Source: Cyanophora paradoxa
Lineage: Eukaryota > Glaucocystophyceae > Cyanophorales > Cyanophoraceae
Length of the DNA: 64,000 bases
Direction: 5' to 3'
Assembly: GCA_004431415.1 (NCBI GenBank)
Contig: QPMI01000502.1
Coordinates: 186,001 to 250,000, forward strand
Each line of letters opens with the position of its first letter. Within the stretch, counting starts at the first letter, position 1. This document shows positions 1-10,400 of this stretch, piece after piece. Below the pieces are notes generated by a model. It made no database searches and was not told the DNA's origin. It saw nothing but the letters and a program-made list of their open reading frames with translations. Position numbers and translations under genes: made by a program.

Positions 1-1
1 G

Positions 2-642
2 CAGCCTAAGACAGTCCGTCAGCTGCGAGGTTTTCTGGGTTTCGCGTCTTATTACAGGAAATTTATTGAAGGATTTTCTGTTCTAGCAGCCCCTCTCACG
101 TCCTTATTACGGGCACGGATACCGTGGATGTGGAAGGAGGCGCAGCAAGAAGCTTTCGAAAAGCTAAAGAAAGACTGACATCTGCACCGGTGCTGCAATA
201 TCCGGACTTCGGTCGACCCTTCATTGTACAGACTGACGCTTGCGTGGACGGCTTCAGCGCAATTCTTAAACAAAAAGACGGTCAAGGTCGTGAATATATT
301 GTGGGTTGTGCCAGCAGGACGACCACTGACTCGGAGCGCAACTACTGGCCGACGGACCTCGAGGGTGCAGCAGCAGTCTGGGCAATTACGGAACAGTTCC
401 GACCGTACTTGGAACTCGGACCTTTCACCCTGCGTACGGACCATGAGGCGCTGCTGGCAATTTTCAAGCCAAATTATCCCTTAAGCGGGATGGCAGCAAA
501 TCGCGCGACAAAATGGGCAGTAAAATTGCAGAGATTTATGCCATTCACGATCGAGCACGTGAAGGGTAAAATCAACGGTGATGCGGACGTGATCTCGCGT
601 TTATATGACTATTATGGTAAAGTGAGACCCGGAGGGATGTGA
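2..642 (+). pseudogene. Ty3/gypsy reverse transcriptase C-terminus and RNase H
   Basis: Positions 2-170 read QLRGFLGFASYYRKFI and PLTSLL, the conserved end of a Ty3/gypsy reverse transcriptase. A one-base frameshift near 165-172 moves the frame. RNase H then follows with all four acidic positions visible: TDAC, DLEGAA, TDHEAL and NGDADVISR. The frame closes with TGA at 640-642, but homologous linker sequence continues in the next frame, so a second frameshift lies close to 637. The domains are recognised by family motifs. Loss of function is inferred from the frameshifts. Confidence 0.85.
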
Positions 643-1304
643 CTACCTCGGAGGTGTCAACGCAGACGGACAGTGACTCAAGCCCCAGCCTGGGCGTGAA
701 TGCGGTCTCTGCGTCGAAAAATGAGGAAAACGAGCTTGAGGATAACGTGGGCACAGAGAGCCCGGCTACACTAGCCGCGTCGCTCACGAACCTGCTCGCA
801 CCGGCTCAAGCGGGCAGCGGGCCCCCGTCCCTATTCGAGCTAGCAAAGCTGAACCTGACGGCAACACTTGCTAGTCAGGGTGATCGATTGGCGATCACGG
901 AATTTCTAAAAAGAAGAGAGGTAGCGCACCGGCTTAAGAACAAGCCAGTGGTGCAGCCGCCGCGAATTGTGCATTTCACACTAGCACCAGCAGACAACCC
1001 CAGAGCAGAGCAGCTCATGGGTACTCGCAGCTGGAAGCAGCACATCGATAAACTTCCTTTGAGTCAGGCGGCAGTGCTCAGTCTGCATATTATGCCAGGG
1101 CAAGACAGGCGAGGCCGGCAGGGACCTTGCCTCGGATTCCGGAAAACGCTGCAGAAAGTGAAAGATGCCTCAAATATAGCAGGCGCAGCGATTCCGGGCT
1201 GGATGGTTCGCATCGTACGCGCAGCAGTCGATATCTGCCCGCTGTGCAGGAGTCGGCGCCAGCGCAAACGTCGAGTGCAGCAGCGGGGGAGTTACCTGCC
1301 GTAG
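639..1304 (+). pseudogene. Polyprotein linker between RNase H and integrase
   Basis: An open frame of about 220 codons carries on from the RNase H in a shifted frame. The first part (STQTDSDSSPSLGVN, then NEENELEDNVGTES) is acidic and low in complexity. The middle contains a basic stretch near FLKRREVAHRLKNK. No catalytic motif is visible. Its position between RNase H and integrase suggests it is the spacer of the Ty3/gypsy polyprotein. The frame probably shifts again near 1130-1150, where the C-terminal part becomes arginine-rich and unlike a protein domain. Confidence 0.5.
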
Positions 1305-1385
1305 CGACGACCAGCAGTCGTCGGCCACAGCGGATCTCGCGTACGTGACGCACAGCGCGACGATCCGACCTGGCGGGCATTAATT

Positions 1386-2651
1386 GATTTTATGGAAGGT
1401 GGTGAAGCAGCACAAAAGCTTACAGTCAAGGAACGCGAGGCGTTAGCTGTACAGTCACAGGATTATAAGTTAGGTCCTGGCGGTCTGCTGCTTCATCTAT
1501 CGTATCCTCACGGAGAGACACGTGAGCGCATCGTGATCCCAGTTTCCTGCGAAAGGAAATTATTAAAGAAGCGCATAGCGGCTTTGGATCGGGACACGGC
1601 GGTTATCATGCGACGAATAATCGACTTCAGCGGAATTTTATTGGCCCCGGATGCGGGACTCGGTTCGCAAATATGTATCTCTGTGCGAGCACTGCCGCAC
1701 CCAGAAATTCGATAGGCCGACTAGCAAAGAGCCTACGCCGCGATATTCGTCTCGGCCTATGCAGCGATGGCAGATGGACGAAGTCAATTTCGCTGGCAAG
1801 GGGGGAAAGGCGTTGATCACCTTCGAAGACACGTTCAGTAAATGGATGTGTGCGTCGGCGCATGAAAGCGTAAATGCGCAGACCATTATTCAAGCAATCC
1901 TGGCGGTGATCTACGAGCACGGCTTAATGATCGAACTTGAATGCGATCAAGGGTCAGCTTTCACGTCGAAAGAAGTGCGCAAGTTTCTCACCTCGATGGG
2001 GATTAAATTGGTAATCATGCCAGCATATACGCCGCAAGCGAAAGGTGTGCTGGAACGCGGTCATCAGACGCTAGAAGCTAAAATCCGTAGCTTAGCTAGT
2101 GATCGTAAGACGCACTGGACACGTGTGGTCGGCGAGGCACTGCTAGCTATGCGCACGACGGTTTCTCAAGCTACGGGATTCACGCCGTTCCGGCTCATGC
2201 GCGGATATGATCCTTATCTCCGATCGATTTACATTACGCGTCACTGCCTACGCTCGCAGAGGGCGCGCCGCGGCTCACGGCAGTCGAGGCGCAGACAGCA
2301 GCGTTTGGACCCGCAAAGACTACGGTGGCGGCCGACGCAGTGGACGAAGATGCGGTCTGGATCCGCGATTCCGCCTGTACGAACGGCTGGCGCTTAGTAG
2401 CCAACAAGCACAGCAGCGCGGGACGTATGCGTACACATATGCGATGCCGCTGGCGTTCCGACGCAACTGCAGCAGCGGCGGCTATGATATATATAGCTGG
2501 TATATCTAAGCAGCTCACTTTTACGAGCCCTGGCCCCGCGCTTCTGAAACCGTCTACAACGTCGAATTTTCATCGACCTGGTCAGTTGATCGAGGTCCAT
2601 GTCTCGCGGTTGCGACCCTTTCCGATCGAGAACCTCTTGTCTTTGCCGTAA
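1386..2651 (+). pseudogene. Ty3/gypsy integrase (zinc-binding, DDE core, C-terminal tail)
   Basis: The HH-CC zinc-binding region is split over frames: HSGFGSGHGGYHATNN in one and YVSLCEHCRTQK in another, so there are frameshifts near 1565 and 1635. The DDE core from about 1650 is continuous: first Asp in WQMDEV, second in ECDQGSAFTS, and Glu about 35 residues later in GVLERGHQTLE. SQATGFTPFRLMRGYDP is the usual motif before the integrase tail. After about 2225 the frame shifts again and ends near 2651 in VHVSRLRPFPIENLL. The catalytic triad is present, but the gene is broken. Confidence 0.85.
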
Positions 2652-2707
2652 GGCGTACCCGGTTTGCTTTTTAAAGCGTCGAGGTCGACGCTTGGTGGAG
2701 GCCGGCA

Positions 2708-3344
2708 TGTTAAGGCCGTGTGGCCGTACCCGGTTTGCTTTTTCGACCGAATATAATATTCAGTTAACTAGCCGCACTCGAGTATACGTAGTAATCCAGG
2801 CTCGAAGCCCGGAAAGGTCCGGCGTTGCAGCACTACTATTCTCTACGGTAGTCCAGCCTAAGGGCTCGAATCGAACCAGCCTAAGGGCTCGGACCGATCA
2901 GGCCAGGAGCAACTTGGCAAGCTCCGAACAACGGACGTGCACGAACTACGGCGTGGCATGGGCACGCAAGAAAAGCCATATGGATAACTATTTATCTAAC
3001 TAGCTCACGACGGCTAGGGCAATTAACATTACGAGCCAACTTGGCGAGCCGGCTTCCGTCGGCACTAGTACTCGGCCGTCGAAGGACTGGCGACTATTGG
3101 ACGAGGATCCTCCGATTTCCGGAATTTCCGGAAATCGGGCGATTCTCGGAGGGATCGAAACGGAAGACGGTGGTACCCGTCCCTTATTATAAGCCGACTC
3201 GATAACTCGCAGTAATTTCGCAGAAAGGAGCAGTCCGCGAAGCCCGCCTGGTTGCTGCCGCATCGCAGCAAGCTAGGCGCCGACGCCCCGCCCACCTGAC
3301 TCTCTTCACCTTCGTACGGTGCTCTGAGTCTGATTCCTACGACA
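2708..3344 (+). repeat. Putative 3' LTR of the Ty3/gypsy element
   Basis: Just past the integrase stop lies a purine-rich stretch (TTGGTGGAGGCCGG) that could be the polypurine tract, followed by TG at 2708. A matching CA occurs at 3343-3344. Inside are a TTATTATAAG box near 3184, possibly a promoter, and a doubled CAGCCTAAGGGCTCG at about 2853 and 2877. Without the 5' LTR the limits are a guess. Confidence 0.35.
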
Positions 3345-3600
3345 TGCTTTCCCCTGATTCTTGTGAACCGGCCGCTGATCAAAACCCGCGTTTTAGGCTC
3401 ACAATGTCGGACTCTCACGGTTGTAATAATACTACGCCGGTTCTGCCCGAGGGCGCCGCTGCTGTTGTTCAGCAGGGGGCCGGTTACAACGGGGTCCAGG
3501 CTACTCTGACCACCACGGAGCCCGTCCGTGTGCGTAGTCCCCCTACTGCCCGTCTAGAGATCCGTGGGATAGTCAGAAGCCTTGATCCGAAGGGGTTCTA
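3345..3600 (+). other. Possible gag start downstream of the LTR
   Basis: A short plus-strand frame runs to TAG at 3599-3601. It overlaps the end of the putative LTR and contains MSDSHGCNNTTPVLPEG. In an LTR element a frame right after an LTR is where gag begins, so this could be the 5' end of a second Ty3 copy sharing the LTR with the upstream one. It stops where the helicase sequence begins. I see no domain in it. Confidence 0.25.
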
Positions 3601-3605
3601 GTCAC

Positions 3606-5834
3606 CTTTTCAAGGCATTCCGTATGACGGTGAGGATCTTGTACAAATCGTCCGTGTCTGTTTGTCTGAACACCTTCGTGAGGATGACTGCTTTTTTCAC
3701 AGCCTGACGCCACAGGTGAAGTCCAAGCTGTAACAAATCTGTAAGTAGCAGCTGTAAAGGTCAAGGTATTGTTTGCAAACACGCACTTGTGCTTCAACCT
3801 GTGCCTCAGTGCTCCCAGAAGGGATTGCTTCTGGCTCTTGGTACAGGGGTTTGTCCATCACTGGCTGGAGCTGCTTGAAATCTCCGAAGAAAACGACGTG
3901 GATGCCACCAAACATCAGGTCGGGTTTACAACGGGCCTTGCGAAGGCGCTGGTCCAAGCAGTACAACATCCTCGCACCCACCATGCTGATCTCATCAATG
4001 ATGAGTACCTTGACATCACCTATCTCACGCTCGAGGTCTGATGTGAGCTGATTGCTCATCTGTGCAGAAGGGGAGCCGATGGACAGATGCAGAAAGCGGT
4101 GAATTGTGATGCCGTGGATGAGGAAAGATGCGTTGCCAGTGGGCGCACAGACAGCAACTGGACCGTGGTGGGAGGACTTGTCGAACGGAACGGCTTGGCG
4201 GATCGCCTTCACAAGTGCGTTGACTATGACTGTCTTCCCAACTCCAGCCGCGCCTGTAGCCAGCAGAATGAGCTGCTCTTTTCCATTCTGTTCCAGCACG
4301 GCGTTCAGCACAAGATCGTAAATGATCCGCTGGCCATCCTTGTCAAGATTTGCTCCTGGGTCGTTTGCAAGACGAGGATCCCGCATCCTGAAGCGTGAGA
4401 AGCATTAATATTAATCATCCTTATTTGACATTCAGACTGAAAACAGCCATTTGTTACCTTTTGTCGTTTGGGTCGTGCATGCTGGCGTCGTTCTCCAGGT
4501 CTGCCCGTATCCGCTGCTGCAAACTCTCCGTTTGATTAGCAATGAACTTGCTAGCATCTTGATATTCACAAGCTGAAACTCGAGTAGGCTTGCACTCTCG
4601 GTGAACAGTATCCTCCTCATCAGATGAATCATCGGATGAGGCGGTTGCAGCTGGTCCGTCAAACAGGGCTGTGATGTCACCCACGTCTTCATCATCATCC
4701 TCTCGCGGTTCACCAGCATCGTGAGCTGCTTGCGCCTTGGCCGAACGGCGTTCTTCAGCCTGCTCATGCCACATGTCTTCCAGCCGCCTCATGTGAGAGA
4801 TCTGGATCCGGACAGCCTCTGGCAATTGCTGATCTCCAGCGTCAGGGCTCAAGAGGAAAGCAAGCTCTTGAACAGCAGTCTTGCCCTCGGGAATGAGCTT
4901 GTCCAGATGGCGGAACGGTTTGTGCTGAAACAGAAGACAGTACGCCGAATCCTCATCATCGGGGTCAACAGGAAGGTACGGTCGAATCATAACCACTGCC
5001 TCTCGAGTTCTTGCCCTGATGATGTGGCCAGTCCTGTTCTCAATGCAACTTGCCCTGTGCGAAGGTAAATGATTTCAATCTCCATGTGAGATTGAAGCAC
5101 AGCTCACGTCTTCTTCCCGTAGTGACGCTCGAAGTTCGCAGCGTAATCATGGATGGCCATTGAGTCCCAATCGTACTCTGCATATCGAGGTCAGTAGCTG
5201 GATGTAATGTGGATTGGATTCGAGAAAGCTGCACCACGGTCGTTGATTTCACAAACTCCAGAAGGTCTGTTCATGTACTCCGACACTCGCGCTCCTGGGT
5301 TGATTTCTGTGGCTGGCACGTCTCCATCCTCATCTGGATGCAGCCGTGGCACTTCGTCGGGCAAGAACACGGTACCCCTCCCTGGCATGGGTATGCTGAG
5401 CTGAACTGTTGTTCTTGACTTCTCGTAGAGGTCAAGCTTCAGCAGCAACGCAGCAGCCATCTGGGCTGGTACAGCACGGACTCCGATCAGGGTGTTTCCA
5501 ACTGATTGAATGATGCGTCTCTGGCAGGAATTGTTGTTGAACCCGTTGGTGACTGCGGACTTGATGTGCTCCAAGAGGACGCGAAAGTCTGGTTCGCACT
5601 TGGAAGAGTACGCGGCCACGTACTGTGCCGCTCCATAGGCGTTGACAACAACCCTGAGATTCGTGTTTGCCCTCCAGATTACGACAATTAGAGGCGAGTG
5701 TTCGACAACGTTTGGGTCGTCCCGCTGAAGCTTGATGTGGACTCGCACTTCAGCTCGGCCTTCCTCTTCATCGTAGATGACCTCCGTCTTCTCCACACAC
5801 TCCTTTGGAAACTCGAAACGACAATCAGTCGGAT
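3606..5834 (-). CDS. PIF1/Helitron-type helicase, five spliced exons, truncated at both ends
   Basis: Exons 5834-5235, 5177-5108, 5054-4458, 4387-3783 and 3738-3606 join in phase through four GT-AG introns (2005 nt, about 668 codons, no stop). The N-terminal half has the WRAN and YVAAYSSKCEP motifs of Helitron-type proteins, then REAVVMIRPYLP and LLFQHKPFRHLDKL. The C-terminal half is a PIF1-family DNA helicase: Walker A GAAGVGKT, APTGNAS, Walker B LIIDEISMV, FFGDFKQLQPV, then LHLWRQAVKKA and VFRQTDTDDLYKIL. Helicase motifs V-VI and the HUH nuclease expected upstream are missing. A GTGACT donor at 3605 implies a lost downstream exon. The role would be unwinding DNA during rolling-circle transposition. 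Its moderate base composition differs from the GC-rich cellular genes. Confidence 0.8.
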
Positions 5835-5922
5835 CTGCGAAGAGAGTGAGTGCTTTGCATTTGGGTTGGTTTTGTTCTTGGCTCACGCTTCTTGAAGCAT
5901 GTTGAACTATGGGTGTGGTGTG

Positions 5923-6310
5923 GACGAGAGGCCGCGATCTGCAACCGGGCGCCCGGTCAGAAGGGTGGCCGCGCGCCGCCCGACCCGGCGGCCGCTGCCG
6001 TGCGACCTCACCGTCCGGTAGAGAAGAAGGAGAGACGCTAGAAGCGACCGAAGACGAGAGGCCGCGATCTGCAACCGGGCGCCCGGTCAGAAAGGTGGCC
6101 GCGCGCCGCCCGACCCGGCGGCCGCTGCCGTGCGAGCTCACCGTCCGGTTGAGAAGAAGGAGAGACGCTAGAAGTGACCGAAGACGACAGGCCGTGATCT
6201 GCAACCGGGCGCCCGGTCAGAGAGGTGGCGGCGCGGCGCAGGCTAGCTATGGGGCCGCTGGCTCGCGAGCTCTGCAGCCGCCGGCTCGAGGGCTCACCTT
6301 GCGGCTGAGA
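5923..6310. repeat. 130-bp tandem repeat, about 2.5-3 copies
   Basis: The unit beginning GACGAGAGGCCGCGATCTGC starts at 5923, 6053 and 6183, an exact 130-bp period. The first two copies differ at a few bases. The third diverges after about 6240. It begins where the helicase coding similarity ends, so it marks one border of the helicase element. Confidence 0.85.
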
Positions 6311-6368
6311 AGAAGAAGATGCGCAAGAGGAGCTGCTCGACGACAAGGCCACATCTGGGGCCGAGAGG

Positions 6369-6776
6369 TCATGCCAGGCGGGCGTCTATACACACCCAGC
6401 TCGGGATTGCCGGGCGGTATGCGAGCTCACCTTTCATCTCGCAAGAGAGCGGCATGTTTGAAGACATCGCAATCGCCGAGCTCGGATCTGCGGGCGGCAG
6501 GCGCGGGGCAGTCAGAACCATCGGCGCACACTCGGCCAAGCGGCGCGCACCGGAACGCGGCGTCGCGAGCGACTTCCTCCTGCACTCTCGCACGTGCTCG
6601 TACAAGTGCTTAGGCTGCTTGACGTGCTTCCCGCACTGGACACATTTGCCGCCGGGAGCGCAGCCCCGAGGTTCGCTGCAAGGCATCGAGCATATCTCAA
6701 CGTCGCTTTCAGAAATGTCCAGCGGCAGCTCGGCGCCACGCCGTCGTCCACCTCGCCGAGCCATAGACGAGAACAT
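6369..6776 (-). CDS. Hypothetical protein with a possible C2H2-like zinc finger
   Basis: A 135-codon frame starts at ATG 6776. It is basic at the N-terminus (MARRGGRRRG), then contains KCVQCGKHVKQPKHLYEHV followed by REC, which gives a C-x2-C-x9-H-x3-H pattern with a further Cys close by. Zinc fingers of this size occur in transposon ORF1 or gag proteins and in transcription factors. No intron signals or neighbours support it, and the rest is low in complexity. It may be a remnant of a mobile element. Confidence 0.25.
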   Translation of the reverse strand: MFSSMARRGGRRRGAELPLDISESDVEICSMPCSEPRGCAPGGKCVQCGKHVKQPKHLYEHVRECRRKSLATPRSGARRLAECAPMVLTAPRLPPADPSSAIAMSSNMPLSCEMKGELAYRPAIPSWVCIDARLA

Positions 6777-6879
6777 GGTTTTGCGTACCCAGCAATCGGC
6801 CGAAACTCCAAGGACCAGTTTTTTTCGGCATCCGGTACAACAGGTACTTGAGGCGGCCTAGCGGGCCACCCTGTGCCCC

Positions 6880-7200
6880 TCCGGTCTCGGCATGTATGAC
6901 ATGAATCGTCGGGCGCATCAAGCGCGTGCAGGCGCACTTGGTCCGGCAGATATACCGCTATATGGTGAGGCGCTAGATCGCAATTTCCAAAAATGTGTTA
7001 TTGCCCATTCCTGGTCGACCCGACGGGACCCGGATCTCCCGGAACACGTCTCCGGACTCCTAGGGATATGCCTTGTTAGGATCCGGCGAGAAAACCCGGG
7101 TTTTGGGAGGTCGGGACATTTCATTTTGGCCTGGGGTACCGGTGGGCACCCGAACACCCCCAAGTGGGGGAAGGGGAAGGAGGTCCTTCCCCAATTAATT
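6880..7200 (-). repeat. Dispersed repeat, copy A
   Basis: Read on the minus strand, this stretch resembles 26690-26990 on the plus strand. Both contain a TTGGGGAAGG-type start, CCCGACCTCC followed by AAAACCCGGG, a GTCCCGTC(G)GGTCGACCA-type block, and a site like GCAGATATACGG / GCGGTATATCTGCCGG. The two copies are diverged. No coding capacity is seen. Confidence 0.55.
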
Positions 7201-7422
7201 GCAAGCGTTAAGATCTAGATTGAATGGAGAATTCAAAGAGAACCTCGGAGAGAGGGATCTAGAAATACACGTACGCGTGCAAACTTGAAAGTGAAAAATT
7301 AATCAGACAATTGCAAATGAGGTAAATCCTAGTCTGTCAACTGTTTACTACTAAGTTACGGAAAGCACTGTTGAAGAATCTGCGATTCGAAAGCACTGTA
7401 ACTGCAACTGCTTGCCGGTATG
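7201..7422. other. Gene-free spacer
   Basis: This is AT-richer sequence between the dispersed repeat and the phytochrome stop codon. It probably includes the phytochrome 3' untranslated region. I see no motif beyond that. Confidence 0.4.
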
Positions 7423-10400
7423 CTAGTACCGGGGCCCCATAAAAATAGGCTTCCTCAGGCGGGGCCTAGGCCTGTGGGGGGCGCGGGGGCGCCGCGTCGC
7501 CGTCGCCGCCGTCGCCGTCGCCGGCCTCGGCGGGGGCGCACATGCCGCTGAGCTCGAGGCCGGAGATGGCGTGGGCCATGTGGGGGCCGGTGGGCGAGGC
7601 CCGGCGGGCGCGCAGGAGGGCGCGGGGAGGGCGTGGCGGGCGACGGCCCCCGCCAGGTCCTTCTTCAGCACCGGCTTCGTCAGGTCTGCGGGGGCGCGCG
7701 GGGCTGAGGAGGCGCGGGGGCGCGGGTGGCGTGGGAGGGGGCCGGGGGCGGACACTCGTCGAAGCCGGCGGCGAGGGCGTCCTCGCGGCACTCGGCCGTC
7801 GCGTGCGCCGTGAGCGCCACGATCGGCACCGCCGCCCGCCCCGAGGCCGCCTCCCAGCACCGCACCTGCCGCCCCGCCGTGCGTTCAGGGGCCGGCGGGG
7901 CGGGCGGGGCGGGGCGGGCGGGCCTCGCGGGTGGCCTGGAGGCCGTCCTTGCGCGGCATCATGCAGTCCATGAGCACGAGGTCGTACCCCCGCCCCGCCT
8001 CCGCCTGCCCCCCCGCCCCGTGCCTCGGGAGCCGCTCTGCGCGGGGTGGGACCAGCGGGGCCGGGCGGGGGGGCGCACGGCCTCTGCGACCATGTCGACG
8101 GCCTGCTCGCCGTCGTAGGCGTTGCTCACCGCGCACCCCAGCGTCTGCAGCATCTTCGTCGCCACCTGCCGCCCCCGCGTGAGGCCCCCCCGGGGGGCTC
8201 GGGCCCGGGCTCGGCGGGGGGCTCGGCGCGGGGGCGGGCCTGCGCGTTGAAGGCGTTGTCCTCGACGAGGAGGACGCGGGGCTTGGCCTCGGGGCGACCC
8301 GCGGCCGGGGCGCCTCGCTCGGCGACGGCAGCTCGCCCGGGCAGCTCGCCCGCCGCGCCCGCTCCCGCGGCCCCGCCGCGCGCGCCCCCGCCGCGAAGAC
8401 CTCCACCCGGGCCGCGCCTGCGCCGCGCGGGGCGGCACGGAGGAGGCGGCGGCGGAGTGGAAGGCGGCGGCGCGGCGGATGGCGGCGCCGGAGAAGGCGG
8501 CGGCCGAGGGGAGGCGCGGCGGGGGCCGGGGCGCGCCCCGGCCCGAGGTCGACCTGCACCGAGGGCCGCTCCAGCACGGCGATCGGGAACTCGAAGAAGA
8601 CTGCCGCCGGCGGCGGTCAGGCCGGCCGCGCGCGCCAACGGCGACTCGAGCGGGGGCCGGGCGGGGCGGGGCGGGACGCACAGGTGCTGCCCTTGCCGAA
8701 CTCGCTCTCCGCGCCGATGGTGCCCCCGAGCAGTTCCACGATCTTCTTGGAAATGGCCAGACCTACATGACTTGAGCGCGCAGCCATCGGAAGTACGGGG
8801 CGCGCTCACCCAGACCGGTGCCCCCGGGGTCCGCCTCACCCTGCCCCACCACCCGCGAGAAGATCTGCGCGGGGCGCCCTCAGAGGCGGCCCGGAGGGGG
8901 CGCCGGGGAGGGCGGGTCCCGGGGGCGGGGGCGGGGGCGGGCCTGGAAGAGGCGCGGGAGGTCCTCGGGGCGGATGCCGCGGCCCTCGTCGGAGACGGCG
9001 ATGCGGAGGCGCTGGCGCGCGGGGCCCGGGCCCCCGCCCCCGGGCTCCCGCCCCAGCACCCGCCCCTCCACCCGCACCGTCCCCTTGTCCGAGTACTTGA
9101 TCGCGTTCTGCGGGGGCGGTGGAGGGGGCGGGCGCGGGATGCGCGGGGCGGGGCGGGGCGGACGGTGAGGGTGTTGAGGAGGACCTGGCGGAGGCGGTCG
9201 CAGTCGCCCACCGCCGCCACCGGGAAGTCCTCGCTCAGCCGCACCTGCGCCCCGCCCCCCGGCCCAAGGTCAGGAGCCGGCGGGGCGGAGCTCGGGCGGG
9301 GCGGGGCGGGGCGGGCCTCGAGGGCGACGCCCTTGTCGGCAGCCTTGGGGGCGAGCATGGCGGCGGCGCCCGAGATCATGCCCCGCAGGTCGAACTCGGC
9401 CTCCTTGAGCGCCAGCTTCCCCGCCTCGATCAGCGTCCAGTCCAGCACCGACGTGATCATCGACTGCGCGCCCCGGGGGCCCCCTCAGCCCCCCGCCCCG
9501 CGCGCCGGGGCCGGGGCGGGGCGGCGGGGCGGCGGGGCGGGCCTGGAGGATGGCGCCGGACTGCATGGCCTTCTGCACGTACTCCTCCCCCTCCAGGGGC
9601 AGCCGCAGGTCCCCCAGCAGCTGCGCCCCGCGCCCCCGCCGTGAGCCGCCCCGGCGCCCCCCGCCCCGCAGCGACTCGCTCCGGCGCGCCTGGAGCATGC
9701 CGAGGCAGCCGTTCAGCGGGGTGCGGATCTCGTGCGAGAGCGTCGCCAGGAAGAGCGACTGCCGGGGGGGTTGACGACGGGTCAGAGCGCTGCGCGCCGG
9801 CGGGGCGGGCGGGGGCGGGGCGGGGCGGGCGGGCCTTGGCGGTGGAGGCCTCGAGGGCGCGGCGCTCGAGGTCGCGGGCGGCGCGCACGAGCTCCCTCTC
9901 CCGCGTCACGTCCTGGCACACCACCAGCGCCCCGCCCCCGCCCCGGGCGCCGAGGCGCCGGCCGCCGCCCGCCGGCGAGGGCGGCGCGCGGGCCGCGCCA
10001 GGGGGCGACGGTGAGGACGAGCTCGAGCCGCCGCGCGTGCGTGCGCGAGGGGGCCTCCACCTGCGCGGCGCCCTCGGCGGGCCCCCAGAGAGGCCCCGGC
10101 GCGGGGGCGCGGGCCCGGGGCGGACCTCGACGCCGACGGTGGTGAAGCCGCGGTGGGCCTTCTCGAGCACCTCCAGCAGCATCTGCGCCCCCCGCCGCCG
10201 CTCCTCGCACGCAGCCGCCGGGCGGCGCCGCGGGGCGGGCGGGCACCTGCGCGGCCTCGTCGCGCAGCTGGAGGAGCTCGAGGCAGGGCCGCCCGATCGC
10301 CTCCCCCGCGCTGTACCCCAGCACGTCCGTCATCTGCGCGGGGCCCCGAGCCTCAGACCAGGATCCGGTGTGGCCACTCGAGGTCTCGGGTGGGGGCGGG

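Larger units (their letters stand above)
1..3344 (+). mobile_element. Ty3/gypsy LTR retrotransposon, 3' part (decayed)
   Basis: The window opens inside a pol region. In order on the plus strand come the end of a reverse transcriptase, RNase H, a linker, a zinc-binding and DDE integrase, and an integrase tail ending in VHVSRLRPF, the usual end of Ty3/gypsy integrases. Domain order RT-RH-IN is that of Ty3/gypsy rather than Ty1/copia. Several frameshifts interrupt the reading frame (near 168, 637, 1565 and 1635), so this copy cannot make a polyprotein. A putative 3' LTR follows. The 5' part lies outside the window. Confidence 0.85.
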
